Below are positions 37,340 to 49,209 of a stretch of DNA of 64,000 nt, piece after piece (position 1 is the first letter of the stretch; every line of letters starts with the position of its first letter). The DNA comes from Kudoa neothunni. Lineage: Eukaryota; Cnidaria. Both the position numbers and the translations under genes were made by a program. Under the pieces are notes generated by a model, which was not told the DNA's origin, ran no database searches, and saw only the letters and a list, made by a program, of their open reading frames with translations. The DNA lies in assembly GCA_964304625.1 (NCBI GenBank), contig OZ199839.1, forward strand, positions 248,001 to 312,000, given 5' to 3'.

Positions 37340-40300
37340 CTACAATTTCTTTTCATCGGAATACTTGGAGGATTTTTGGTTTTTGTTGGTTTGTAATTTG
37401 CCATTGAAATCGCTTATCAGATCTCCGAACTAAAATGAGCGCATATTAACATAAGTCATTAAAAAATTCATGAATACTGGATCAATTGGTTTAGTAGATG
37501 AAATTATTTGTTGGGATAAGGACAGAGGTTTGGGTTCCGCGGAGAAGTTATTTCCATCACTTTTTTCGACAAAAGTATTGTCTAAAGTGGCGGACTAAAC
37601 AAATTCAAAATCGGTATATCATTATTCAAACATTTATAAGAGAAAATACAGTGTTAGAAGCATCGTAAAGCATAAGGGACGACTGATCGGAGTTATGACT
37701 AATGATCATGGATTGAGCTTTGCTTTGCAATTCTGGGGATTTGGGCAGAATTTGCGACTCAAATGTGGATGAATTTTCAAAGTCAATCCCAACACTCTCT
37801 CCCACACTTGCACCTAATGGATCCAGAAATTCTTGTGTGAAAGATGGGCAACTTTCACGTAACTTCAGGTGTTCAGGAAGATTGTTTTCAATTCCTACAA
37901 CAATAGCTTCAAGTCTGGAGTAGTCGCTTTGATGTTTTTCATTCTAGAAAAAATCATTTAAAACTATTGCGACCGAAGCAACTGTATGAAGAATCAATTA
38001 CCATCTCATGCATTTGCTGATTGGCTGAGTTAACGTGTGATATGAGCTCTGCTATTTGGGTCTTTTGTCGAACAATTACATCCTAGAAAAGAGCTCAAAA
38101 CGACAGAAAATTCTCAATGACAGTTACATGAAGGTTGGTATTTTCATCTTGGAGAGATGAACATTTTTTGTGTAGCTTTTTTTTATCATTTTCCAGATTT
38201 TTAATCAACTGAAATTCACATAACATATAAATCACTCATTAAAAAACATACATTATCAACTTCGTTATCGGTATCATCTAAACCAAAATGTAAAAAATCA
38301 TCCTCGACAAAAACCAACAAAAACCTTCAACAGTGGCAGTGGCAGCGGCAGCATTGGCTGTAGCATTAGTAGCGGTATTAATAGCAGTAGCAACATTAGA
38401 AGTGGGTGAACCTAGGAGGAGACTTCTTTCTGAGCTTGCACGGTTACTTTGAGGTTGGTAGTGTCTAATTTCTTCGAGTTGTTTAGCCATAGTAAGACTT
38501 TGTTCGACAAAAGTTTCATTTGCTTTTTTCCATGTATTTTGCAAATCTCGATATTTTTCTTTTTCAGCGTTGAGTTCTATTTGGACTATATCAAATATAA
38601 AACAACTACAGTCACATTTAAGAGGATGTACATCTTTTTAGATTTTTTTTCAATATTTCATTCTCCTCGCATATATTCTCTAGATAAATCCCATATCGAT
38701 TGAGTGGGTGAAGTGAAAAATTACCATTGTTGTTGAGCAGCGCTGTAGAATACATATGGAAATCGAATTTTTCATTCACACTAGTGGCCATATCAGAAAG
38801 TATAGCCACCAACTAAAGGTGATATCAACAGGGATTTGAATGGATTTCGACGGTGAGTTACTTTAGCGAAATTGTAGGAATCGGGTTGTTGTTCGTTGAT
38901 TTTGTATTTATCCATTAATTTGGTGACGTCGCACTTATCAAAGTTTACATTTTTGCTGGAATTCTACACACAAATCTAAGTTGATAAGCTGTTATTCCTA
39001 TCAATACTTTCAATTCTTCGGTGATATTTAACTGATATTCGTATTGTTTGACTTTTTTTTTCAACTCTTCAATTTCCTATTAATTTCAATTTCAATATCA
39101 ATCAAATCAGCTACTTCGACAAAACATTAAATAGCAAGGTCGATAGACCACTTAACAGTGGATACAAATATCAATTTTGAAATTACTAATTCAAGCGGAT
39201 TGACAATTGATTTCAAAATAGCACTATCCATTTGGGCCTACAAATCAATTCAATATTGGTTTCATAAGTGAATTTGGTTTGGAAATAATGCGTGTGTAAT
39301 CAGAGGGTGAAGTACTTTGACAAAATCAGGATCTAAATCATCCTCCTTCATGTAACTCTCTAACAATTTGTGCGTATCTGCTAAATTCGAAGATTAACGA
39401 AAAACCCCAACAACAGAATACCATCCAAATTTTGAGAGGATGAAGCTTGAAGCTGTTCGCTGGCCAAAGTGATGGACTTTTTAAAATTTTGATTTTCCTT
39501 TCCCAACTCCACTTGATGGGGAATGAATCAATTTTAATCACCAAAGAACTTACCGGCTCTAGCAACAATCGATTTAAGCAAATTGAATTTGGTTTCTAAT
39601 TTGAATTTTTCGCTTTTCAAATTAGAAATTTGAGTTTGTAAACGTTTGGTGGTCACAATTTCAGCTATTCAACAAAAAATCATTAGAGATTTCAATTCGA
39701 TACTTGCAATCATAATAATATCCAATATCCAATAGGATAATAATTTAATATTAAGGTTATTTAAGGGGTTCAACTTTGAGAAGGGGGATCTCTTTCAGTC
39801 ATAAGATTTATTCTTCGGGATTGCCTAGTAACATTTTTTCTCGTGTATTCAACCCTTATTTAATACAGGAAAACAAAACTAATTATTATCGATCAGGTAA
39901 AACGTTAACATTTGTCGCTAAAGAATACAGTTAACTGTAAATAATGAAAATATTACTACAAAACAAGCAATTAAATGTAGATTTTGAGTCTGAGTAAGAA
40001 CGAGCCTTCTCTTTCCTGGAACTATCCATAGTTCAAATCGATACCAATTTCAAACGACTATCACTAATACGCTCGAATCTCATCAATTTAACATCAATAT
40101 AATTAACAAAGTTTAGAACATAATCTTCATATAACCGCTGCAATCATAACAAAAATATTAACTCATGCAGCAGTAGTATTGCGAGTCGAATAGGAGAATG
40201 CTTATTAAGGTATGGACTTTAAGTATATTGGTATAGGTCAAATAGAAATATTGTATCAACTATGCATTGTGCATTTATCGAATTGAACAGCTGCTTATCA

Positions 40301-40703
40301 AATGCGATTATAATAATTTGTTGAGAAGCCCTCAGTAAATCATAATAAAATTACCGTGCAATAACTGCTTGTTGTCAAGTTGTGATAACTCAATTACTCC
40401 GCTGTTATTTATGTTTCTATAGATATCATGGTGCACACTTGAGGGCGAATTTCCTATGGTGCTTGGTTCACTGATTAGCATTGAGTTGCTATTGACACCG
40501 GTGTGACTTGGCGAAAAATCGACCAATGTTTCATAATTTTCATAATTGCCACTTGAGACGGAATTGGCGTGTGAACTGCTGATCGGGAGAGATTGTTTGT
40601 TGGAGTGTACACGATTAGACAAAAACAACTCGTTATATTCGAATGGAATTGTGGGTTTTAAGGTGGTGATGTTGGATTGTGAGGAAACTTCGGGTTTCCT
40701 CAT
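37340..40703 (-). CDS. Rabaptin-like coiled-coil protein
   Basis: Fifteen phase-consistent exons run from ATG 40703 to the stop at 37342-37340: 40703-40355, 39664-39554, 39511-39422, 39380-39316, 39237-39205, 39076-39008, 38963-38862, 38812-38725, 38585-38332, 38302-38252, 38208-38128, 38082-38002, 37943-37650, 37594-37478, 37429-37340. The product is 624 aa. The N-terminal 115 residues are Ser/Asn-rich and unstructured. Coiled coils follow (TTKRLQTQISNLKSEKFKLE; IEELKKKVKQYEYQL; LIKNLENDKKKLHKKCSSLQ). LQNTWKKANETFVEQSLTM resembles rabaptin's LQEKWEKANDQFLESQRLL; rabaptin is a Rab5/Rab4 effector on early endosomes. An Ala/Thr/Asn repeat sits mid-protein. The C-terminal third is Ser-rich and does not look like rabaptin, so the family call is tentative. 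Confidence 0.5.
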
Positions 40704-41252
40704 AAATTCTTCTCTTGTTGTTGCTATTTATTAAGTTATAAAAATAAATCCTGCACTTTACATAGCATTTCAATGGTAAATACGTGATTTCACAGGGGCT
40801 ACTGATTTGGGTTGGCTCCTTAAAGAGGGTAATATTTTTCTTCTCGATTGGGACATTATCTACAATTTTAGTCGGCGTATCTCCCTCAAAACCCCCAAAA
40901 TAAAATTCTGATAAGATTCACGATCAAATCCACAATTTAAGTGCTTATTAGAAGTGATAATCACACTCGGAAAATCCACTTATCCCAAATCCCCTTTTCC
41001 AAATAGATATATCAGCGTTAAGCAGTCTAAGAAGTTGCAGCCGTTCAGTAATAAGCAAGTTATGAGAGAGCTATGGAGTTCATTGAATTTTTAACATTAT
41101 GTGCAAATAAACTAACGTGCTAAGCATGAGAAATACACAATTGAATATCTTAACAGTGGCATATCTCAGGTATTGGACAGTAAAAAAACAACTAATCAAT
41201 CTATTCACTAAAACAATTATTGTTTTTGCTATCAAAAACTCCTCTATATGTG

Positions 41253-42759
41253 TCATTGAACAAGCTTGTTTGCGTACTGGAACTCTTCAGACATGGTATG
41301 ATGCAACATATCTATAGCTACCAAACAACTTTCACTTATCAGACGATTTGGATGTTTAGCAATTTCCATTAGACATCCGAGGGACTTGTCCTATACAATT
41401 TAAAGTTGTCAGCTAGTTTTTATATAGATAGAAACCAGTATATTTTTCAAATACCGAAGATATAGAACCAAGTGCGATAGCACATTCATGCCTTACCATT
41501 GGGTGTTGATTTTCGTCTTTTAACGCCTAAAAATGTAAAAAATACATTATTCGAAATATATTCATTAAGAGAATGATGCTTAGTGCTTATGTGTAATAGA
41601 CAATACCTCGATAATTGCAGTGACAGCAGTTTCACTCTGCAGTTGACCGAGAACAAAAGCTACTTCATGACGAAATAAAGCACCACCAAAGCCAAGTCCC
41701 TTTGCTATTATCTATGAGATTATATATTGACGTTATTTATTGAGATGGCAATTGTTAATAGATTTTAGTTACGTTTATTGCTTCATCGTCAGCAATATTT
41801 CTTAATGTAAACATTGCTCTACAAATTTTAAATTTAAAACTCATTGATATACGAAAACCCATGAAACAATGTGTTCGTTAGAGTTACCTATAACGTGTAA
41901 AAAGATCCGTATCTACATCTAAAAATAATGTTCTTAAATCGTCAATGCTGTTGTAATTGAGTGATGGTGTTGGATCGATAGTTGCCAAGTTACTTAAATT
42001 TTCATGAGACTTAAATATTGACAAGGTAACTCAACAACGTTGATTACCTCTCAGTAACTAAGCTTTCAATATTTTCATTCTTATGATAATTGATTCGACG
42101 AATGGCCAACTGACATGTTTCCGCTATCTATCTCGACATTTCTATTGTCAACATACAAATAAATGTAAACTTTATCACCTCGGTTATCGGACAATGCTCA
42201 TATTCTTTTAAGAGTGTCACAGATGATTCATCAGCAATAGCACCCAATGCCTCCGCTGCCTTTAATAATAACAATTTTCAGCATCCAACTAAACATTACA
42301 ACCAACTCACTTCATGCCGAACTATTGCTGGCAATGATTCATTCTCCAGAACATTAATAAGACAATCGATAGAAGATTTATCCTAAAATTTAATTGGATT
42401 CAATTTTAATAGATTCGAATCAGAATCGATGCGCCATCAATAGAAAAATAGTTATCCAACCTCCATTTGGCCCAAACAATAGGCAGCCTCATGTGCTATC
42501 AATTCCGAATCGTCATATAAAACTAAAAATTAAATCAAAATTTTATTAATATCAAAAAACTACCCTTGCTAACCCATTCTGCTGCATGTGGCCCTTTTAT
42601 ATTTTCTAAAGTAAACAACGCTCGATATCGCTCCGAGATTTTACTAGAGAAATGGATTAGGCTTGCCAAATGTGGAAAGATTAATGAGGCATGTGCTTAC
42701 CATTCTAAGTTGGTTAAAACTCTCCCGATTTCGTCTATTTTCTCAATACTCACCTCCAT
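41253..42759 (-). CDS. DOHH: Deoxyhypusine hydroxylase
   Basis: Eleven exons run from ATG 42759 to TGA 41255-41253: 42759-42701, 42643-42564, 42522-42461, 42382-42311, 42259-42179, 42127-42048, 41992-41888, 41818-41773, 41711-41607, 41526-41455, 41390-41253. They give 299 aa (human 302), with every junction in phase. DOHH is a HEAT-repeat di-iron enzyme that hydroxylates deoxyhypusine on eIF5A, the last step of hypusine formation. All four His-Glu iron-ligand motifs are present: LIAHEAAYCLGQ, IVRHEAAEALGAI, LFRHEVAFVLGQL and MVRHECAIALGSI. The linker LATIDPTPS matches human YLSVDPAPP, and the C-terminus ends FQYANKLVQ like FQYADGLEQL. Introns are 38-131 nt. The gene looks complete and functional. 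Confidence 0.95.
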
Positions 42760-43075
42760 TGTTCCACCACCTTGCGTTTGTCGATTATCCCCGATATGGT
42801 CACTATTTAGCAGGGGATTCCTTTTTATTAACTAAGCCCTCCTCGAAAAAACCTTATTTATTTTTAGATTTTTGAAAGATAAAATGTAAGCGGTTCAACA
42901 TATATAAAAGAATTATTTTTAAACTAATTATCATAATTAGTATAACAAATTAAAATATGGTTTTAAGCTTAGAATTGCGTATGGAAATAAAATTTATAGT
43001 AAATATTTATAAAATGTAGAGATTTATAATGTTTGAAGAAGAATAAAAAAAGTATAAACTAAAAGATAGTCAGCG

Positions 43076-43120
43076 TTAACTTTTGAACCACATTGAGGTT
43101 ATTTCACCTCCAAATGATTT
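43076..43120 (+). repeat. piggyBac-type solo end
   Basis: TTAA at 43076-43079 is followed by CTTTTGAACCACATT and the stem-loop GAGGT-TATTTC-ACCTC. The order matches other piggyBac ends in the window. No inverted partner was found between here and the receptor gene. Confidence 0.4.
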
Positions 43121-44801
43121 TAATCCTTTCTTAATTCTTAAGTTTTTCTAAACATTACATTTGACCACTTTGGTCGTTATTTTGGTACGAAATTCGATAG
43201 ATTTTTAGAATTAGCTAACTTTATTATTATTCTAGATGAAAATGTAACCACTGATTGATTACGTGATATACTCAGGAAACTCTAAATTTATTATGCCGCT
43301 GAAGAACAATTTTAAAAAATAATATAACGTATTTCATTTGTTATTGCCTGAATTTCTTGAGATACTTTTGAGAAAAATGTCAATAATTGCAACCGATAAT
43401 ACTGTAAAAGCTGACTCGTCTAATCTTGAAGAACGTCGTTAGCTTTCGTTCTATTTATCGTGTTACTTGATATGTCAATTTTATTCCTGAATATTTTCTT
43501 TTGGAATCCTAATACTTGTGTAATTTTTCTTAATTTAATTCAATGATCAATTTGTTTATAATTTACCACTTACACTACTCAATTAAACCAGAAATTTGAT
43601 TTCTCCTTCATTTTTTGCCAATAACAATTTTCTTCTTAAGGTACAATTGAGTGAAATTTTTTGATTTTTGTTGTATTCTTTGCTTTTAAGAGAAATTTTA
43701 AGTTACTTTATGGCAGGAATGATAACATTAACTCTTTTATGACTGTATCGGTTTTTTATTTTAATTCATCCTCAATAAACTTTGTTTCCAGTGTCGTTGA
43801 CTCAAGTTTTATAAGCTAATTTTTAAATCGAAAGTCCGGTTTAAATATTGAGAGGACCAAAAAACTATAAATAAAATGGAGTTCAAAACGACTGTCTTAT
43901 TATCCTTAATACATAAAAATTGCAATAATCCGTCACTTTTAACATTTGGAATACAGTTTTTTCGGCAGAATTATAATTAACCCACTGTCAATACACAATA
44001 TGTGTCTTATAAACTATTTTGTCGACGTGTATGGGATCATAGAAATGAATTATCTATAATTTTGATTATAGATAAAAACTGGCTATTCACATTGTAAACA
44101 AGGTTAAGATGTCACTAGTTTCGACTATATTCAAGATTTAATGGCCGAGGCTATCGACTTGGTAAATTTTAATCCTACATTGCATATGCGGAATCGCAAG
44201 ATAATTTTTAATTATGGCAACTCCTATTCACTAGCTGTACATAGATTTAATTATTTTTGACCCCACGCTTTGCTTTGCTTTTAGTGGTCAGTACTAATTA
44301 AAGATTGTCGATACTAATGACACCCGTGCATTATATATCGTGCAATAGCCACTCCAATTTTTTTATTAATTTCTCGTGCGCCAACAAGTACGTAAAATCC
44401 TTAAGTGATGCATTTTCACTAACTTTTCATTAATTCAATTTGAATTAAAATAAATTACCAAATATACTTCTTTTCTTATAACTACGTATCTATTTTTTTA
44501 AAATAGATTAAATTAATATTCATATTAAACGTAGAAGCTGCTGTTCATAAAAAGCATCTCTAATTGAATATCTTCTGAGTCTAATGACCATATATTAGTA
44601 TTGACTTATTAATAAGGAGTGAATATTTATTTACATTCGAATTTTTAAGTTGTTATGTTAAAAAAAATAATTTTCAATTAATATGAATCCACACCGTGTG
44701 AAGTTGGTATAAATTAGTAGATTAAATGGAACACTTGAAGTTGTATCAAAATTACAATACAACATCGTATCAAGAATAGACTAGTAATATTTGATATAAT
44801 A
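43121..44801. other. Gene-poor AT-rich stretch
   Basis: No supported gene. A second TTAA-plus-CCC motif with an ACAC-AAT-GTGT palindrome lies near 43979-44010 but is too weak to call. A 38-codon frame near 44142 has no known motif. Confidence 0.45.
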
Positions 44802-46950
44802 TCATTGAGTCGAATTTTTAGACGGAGAAATTCTTTCGAATATCCGATCCAACTTTTTGTATACGTAAAATATTCGTGGTCTCACATTAGGGTCATGATG
44901 CCAACAGCTGCTTATGAGCTCATGCAGATCCTTCGAAAGAGTAGAGTGATCCCATTCTGCACACAATGTTGGTCTCAAACGCTGTTCGCATACTATTGGG
45001 TACAATTGTTTGAGAGTTGGTTGTGGCTCTATCAGATCGTTGTATGGCTCCTCATGATCATAGAAACCTCCTAAAAAAATAATATCAACCACACTTCAAA
45101 TCACTCACCTGATCCTTCGTTGATAGTGTAGCATCTGAATATCTCCCACATAACAAAACCCAACGAATAGATGTCCGCTTTGAGAAAATCATTGAATGAT
45201 AAAGTTAAGTTTTCTACATTTGAATGAAGATTAAATGAAATAATTTCAGGGGCCATATATCGACGTGTTCCTACTGCCTAAATCGGATGGGGTCTTTGAA
45301 CAAATCTATCGTTAAATTTATTATAATACATTGTGGAAAGATATATAAGATGATAATCTGAGTATTTGATCCCCCTTCTTATTGGAATTGCTAATAGTAG
45401 AACTTTGATTTTCGTTGTTGTAACTTCCACCTGTGAAGGATTTTAGTTGGTCTCCGTCGGACGCTATTTGAGAACATTCTACCAAAGACATTCCTAGATC
45501 TGCAATACAGCATTGGCCATCATTTTTGAGTAGGATATTTTTGGTTTTTATATCACGATGAGCAATTCTTGGTTTCATTGTACCATGCCCAAGGATCTCC
45601 GAATGAAGATAGCTCAATCCAGCACATATGGAAATTATAATTTGCTTCAAATCAAAAAGATAACATTTGTTTAATGACAGACTTTGGTGATGAAAACCGC
45701 CGGCAAGATAATCATAAATTGAACCTTTGGGATGATGATCAAATATAAGCCAATATTCTTGTGGACCGTGATCATTGTAACAATCCATGGATATAAAACC
45801 TAGAATTTACCATTAACAACGCCTTAATGTCATTACTATTGTGGTTACATAATACATTTTCATGTCTTAAATGGTAGTTGTAATATATGGCTGCTTCATG
45901 AAGTGCAGATTCTGTTTCTGTGATTATTTTCACCACTACAGGGTTGTTTTTCCACACCCCAGAGTAGACTTTGCCGAATTTTCCTGTTCCTATTAACGTA
46001 TTTAGCTTAATTTGGCAGGAAATTCTAGATTCCAATAAAATTGGATGACCACTTCCACTCGAATCTATATCATTGTTGATAGTTAGTGATTTTTATTCCG
46101 AGCGCATTTACTTGTTAGAATGGAACGATTATCTGAGGTTATTGCGAAAGAATTCTCGCAATCAAAAAGCGACGAGTAACTGGAATTAGTATTGATATTG
46201 GTGTGACTGGATGAAGACTCGGTTTCGTCATTGTCTTTGTATGTGTGCTCAAACACTGTCTCAGTATTCGTGTGATTAAGCAACCCGTTTTCCTCGCTAT
46301 TATTTTCATTATTAGTGTTGTTAACAGTTGAACCGATTGGAGATGGGCTATTTTCAAATTTATCTTTAATACGTCGATAAATTAAACATTTCCATGCATC
46401 CTTAATGCCATCCATTGTTGCCAATCGCTGTAAGATTCCACCACAAGAAAGCAGCAATACAACAGCAACAATCGCAGCCATTAAAAGAATAAATTTCCAT
46501 GAGACTTCTTCACGATTAAATTGCAAAAACTTACCATATTTGATGTAATCTTCTGTAAAGATTCATATTATAAAATGGATATCAAATTTAGTTACCCGAA
46601 GAGAGTATATTTTCGACGGGCATATTTATTTCGCCGTTACATAATAACTCGGATGTGTTATTACGACAGCATCTAGTGTATACATTGATATCAGTCAAGT
46701 TGTAGCGGCAGAATAGGGCAATAACAGTGGCCTCTCCATTGGGCGGAATGCACGCTCTTTTGATTGTCATTGGAGGCTCAGGTAATTTTTTCGATATAAT
46801 AACACTTGCATAACAATAGCTATCAGTAAAACAAGTGTGACTACCACCGCAATCGTCACAGTAGCATTGATACAAGGTTTCGGCAGATGAACCTTTCGGC
46901 TTCACTCCCCAAACGGCTAGCTCGATAATGACAATCACAAAGATAAACAT
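44802..46950 (-). CDS. TGF-beta/activin family type I receptor serine/threonine kinase
   Basis: Six exons (46950-46596, 46552-46112, 46064-45849, 45799-45330, 45277-45109, 45070-44802) join in phase to 639 aa; vertebrate type I receptors have about 500. In order: a signal peptide; a Cys-rich activin-receptor ectodomain ending in CCRNNTSELLCN (the CCx(4-7)CN signature); a transmembrane helix near residues 137-157; an Asn/Ser/Glu-rich juxtamembrane insert of about 100 residues; a short GS box NSSGSGHPILLESRI; and the kinase. Kinase motifs are GTGKFGKV, VVVKI, IAHRDIKTKN, IADLGMS (DLG as in type I receptors), VGTRRYMAPE and CEQRLRPT. About 30 extra residues lie between DLG and the VGTRRYMAPE segment. 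Type I receptors phosphorylate R-SMADs after activation by a type II receptor. I cannot assign it to the ALK4/5 or BMP branch. Confidence 0.9.
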
Positions 46951-47599
46951 TACGCGAGATGATTGGATGGGATCGAGGATGAATTAACAAGTTTCACAAG
47001 CTCAAAGCCAGATAAAGCTTTTTTTGGTAAAATAATCCTAAAATTTTATGTCGTGTTGATGTGACCCTGCTGAGTTATCTAGGTTGTGCTACAGGCTACA
47101 AATGCTAGAGACTAATATCCCCCTGGTGATAGCTTGCTCAAAACTAAATTACGCAAATTGTTTCATTTACAATGCATCACTTCCCACCGATGATAAAATC
47201 GTATTTATCAATGACATCCTTGATATTTTTTGGATTTAAAAATATGTTTCTACTACGTATAAATATTTTAAAATTTATGAATGTTCATATTTTCATAAAT
47301 TCGTTATTTTTCGTACATAATAATTGTCAACCTATATTTTTTTTATGGTTCAATAATAAAAATCCTAAAAGTAGTAAGATTTGAGTCCAATTTTTTTGGC
47401 TGATACCATTTTAATTCTACTGGAAAAATGAGATCCATTTTGACCTCCAACTTTTATTTTTCCATTTTAAAATACTCAGATAAAAATAATTCACTTTTTA
47501 TAATTGGAGTCGACTTATGTAAACACAAAATCGCAATATTTAAAAATAATTTCCATCTTTGTTTGTGTACATGTAAAAATCATCATTAAAATAGCAGGC
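46951..47599. other. Upstream region of the receptor gene
   Basis: AT-rich with no supported gene. It presumably contains the receptor promoter, but no motif was identified. Confidence 0.4.
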
Positions 47600-47827
47600 A
47601 TGGATTTTTTCGAAAATAATGTTGATGACGCTTGCATTAAAGACATTAACGATAATGTACTTGGTCTCAAAAACCTACAGGAATCTAATGATAATATTTT
47701 ATTGACGATACAGTGTTCACTGACTCTGGTGATTCAATTATCATACCAAAAATTAGAGAGCATTAATAAACACAAGACAGTTGCAAAAAATATGACGAAT
47801 TTTTCCGAGAAGTGTCTGTTTATGTAA
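47600..47827 (+). CDS. Short unrecognised open frame (75 aa)
   Basis: ATG 47600 opens a 75-codon frame with an acidic start (MDFFENNVDDACIKDIND) and a helix-like second half (NDNILLTIQ; KLESINKHKTVAKNMTNF). The heptad-like pattern is reminiscent of small coiled-coil subunits such as the BLOC-1/BORC type, but no diagnostic motif is present. A 24-nt GT-AG string inside it could be an in-frame intron. It may be a real small gene. Confidence 0.3.
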   Translation: MDFFENNVDDACIKDINDNVLGLKNLQESNDNILLTIQCSLTLVIQLSYQKLESINKHKTVAKNMTNFSEKCLFM

Positions 47828-48110
47828 CGCAAAGAATAAATAATATAAAGTTTAATTTAATTTAATTCAAATTTTCTACCAATTTTTTAATACATGCCTA
47901 TTTTAATTATTTTTAACTTAAAACATACTTAAAATAATATATTGAATTACTATTTTCAACTTTAATAAAGCATTAACTATTATTAGAAAAAATTATTTTG
48001 GATTCGAAATTAAAGAATAGATATGTGATAGATTTATATACTTTGGATATTAAATCAACTACCTTTTTATTGGAATGGATAACTGTGAATCATACTTCAA
48101 CTTCAAGGTC

Positions 48111-48122
48111 TCGATATTGGGT
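48111..48122 (+). repeat. Lone pogo-type terminal sequence
   Basis: CTTCAAGGTCTCGATATTGGG, beginning just upstream, matches the terminal repeat of the element at 51015-52247 (CAGTAAGGTCTCGATATTGCG) over most of its length. No partner was seen nearby, so it is a relic of the same family. Confidence 0.4.
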
Positions 48123-49002
48123 TATTTAACGTTTGTTTCCAATCTGTTATTTAATCTATTTACTTAAGTACATCAATCGTTATCAATTATCATAAGTAAT
48201 CTACAGTATATATTTTAATTAAATTTGAATTATGTAAATACTAAAAAATGCGGATTTATTTTAAGTCTCGCTACTGCGTAACCATTTTCTGTATTTTAAT
48301 CTCATAATTCTTTAAATTTATTCCTACAAGTCCCCGTTTATCTAAATTCTAAGTTTTTGAGAAAATAATGCAGGTAGAACGTTTGATATATTAATTAAAT
48401 TAATAATACGATAACAATTTAAGGCTTCGAAGCACCTAAGCTTGCCAGATGAAGGATGTGCATCATAATTCCAATAATTTAAAGATTGTCACACAATTTT
48501 AAATCTCGTTTAAACTAAAAAATTAGAATATCACTAAATTTGTGAGAATATAAAATACTTTAAAACAACTGCCTAGCATAACAAGCTGACTGCGATGAGG
48601 GAACAAGTGAAAATATTTTCGGTATTCTAAATTATTGAAGATTTGATGATCTAACATTAAATACATTCTTATCGAGATTTTTGTTAAAATTCAAATATTT
48701 TTTTTTCGAATTTAAAAGTCTTTTAGTCCGAAAATATTAAATTATATTTATAAGCGAGAAATGAGATATTTGTGAGATCTACGAATTGATATTTAACTTC
48801 CCAGATATCATTTCCATAAATATTGTTGATAAGACACAAAATTGGAATTAATAGAATTTTAAATTTATTATCATTATTATTGTAAAAATGGTGTAATCAT
48901 GCGAAGATTAATATTGGTTCCGTAAGAGGACAAAATTGATTTACTTGTTTGATTAAATAAAGAAATCAAGACATTTTGATTGAATAGAATATTTTTCGAT
49001 AA

Positions 49003-49209
49003 AATATTCTTCACAAAGTTGTAGAAAAACACTCTCCTTCAAATTTGAAAAAATTGAAGGATCTGTATCGGAAGTTGTCCATTCATGGTAGAAATGAGTA
49101 TATCCTCATAGAACAATGTTCTCTACGCCAAAAAACCGATTGTAATTTTGTTAGTATAAATATTTCAGTTAGAAATAATCATAATCTTGGTTCAACTCAT
49201 TTATCTTAG
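49003..49209 (+). pseudogene. Unrecognised open stretch without start codon
   Basis: A 68-codon open frame lacking ATG encodes KHSPSNLKKLKDLYRKLSIH and, further on, YILIEQCSLRQKTD. Its composition is more protein-like than the surrounding DNA. A 27-nt GT-AG string (after KTD) could be an intron. It could be an exon of an unrecognised gene or a decayed transposase. No family identified. Confidence 0.2.

Noticed and set aside
45490-45560. Kinase-dead receptor because DFG reads DLG
   Set aside because: DLG is normal for TGF-beta family type I receptors; HRD and the VAIK-type Lys are present.
47172-47384. 70-codon frame upstream of the receptor gene
   Set aside because: Phe/Ile/Asn/Lys composition expected of random AT-rich sequence; no motif.
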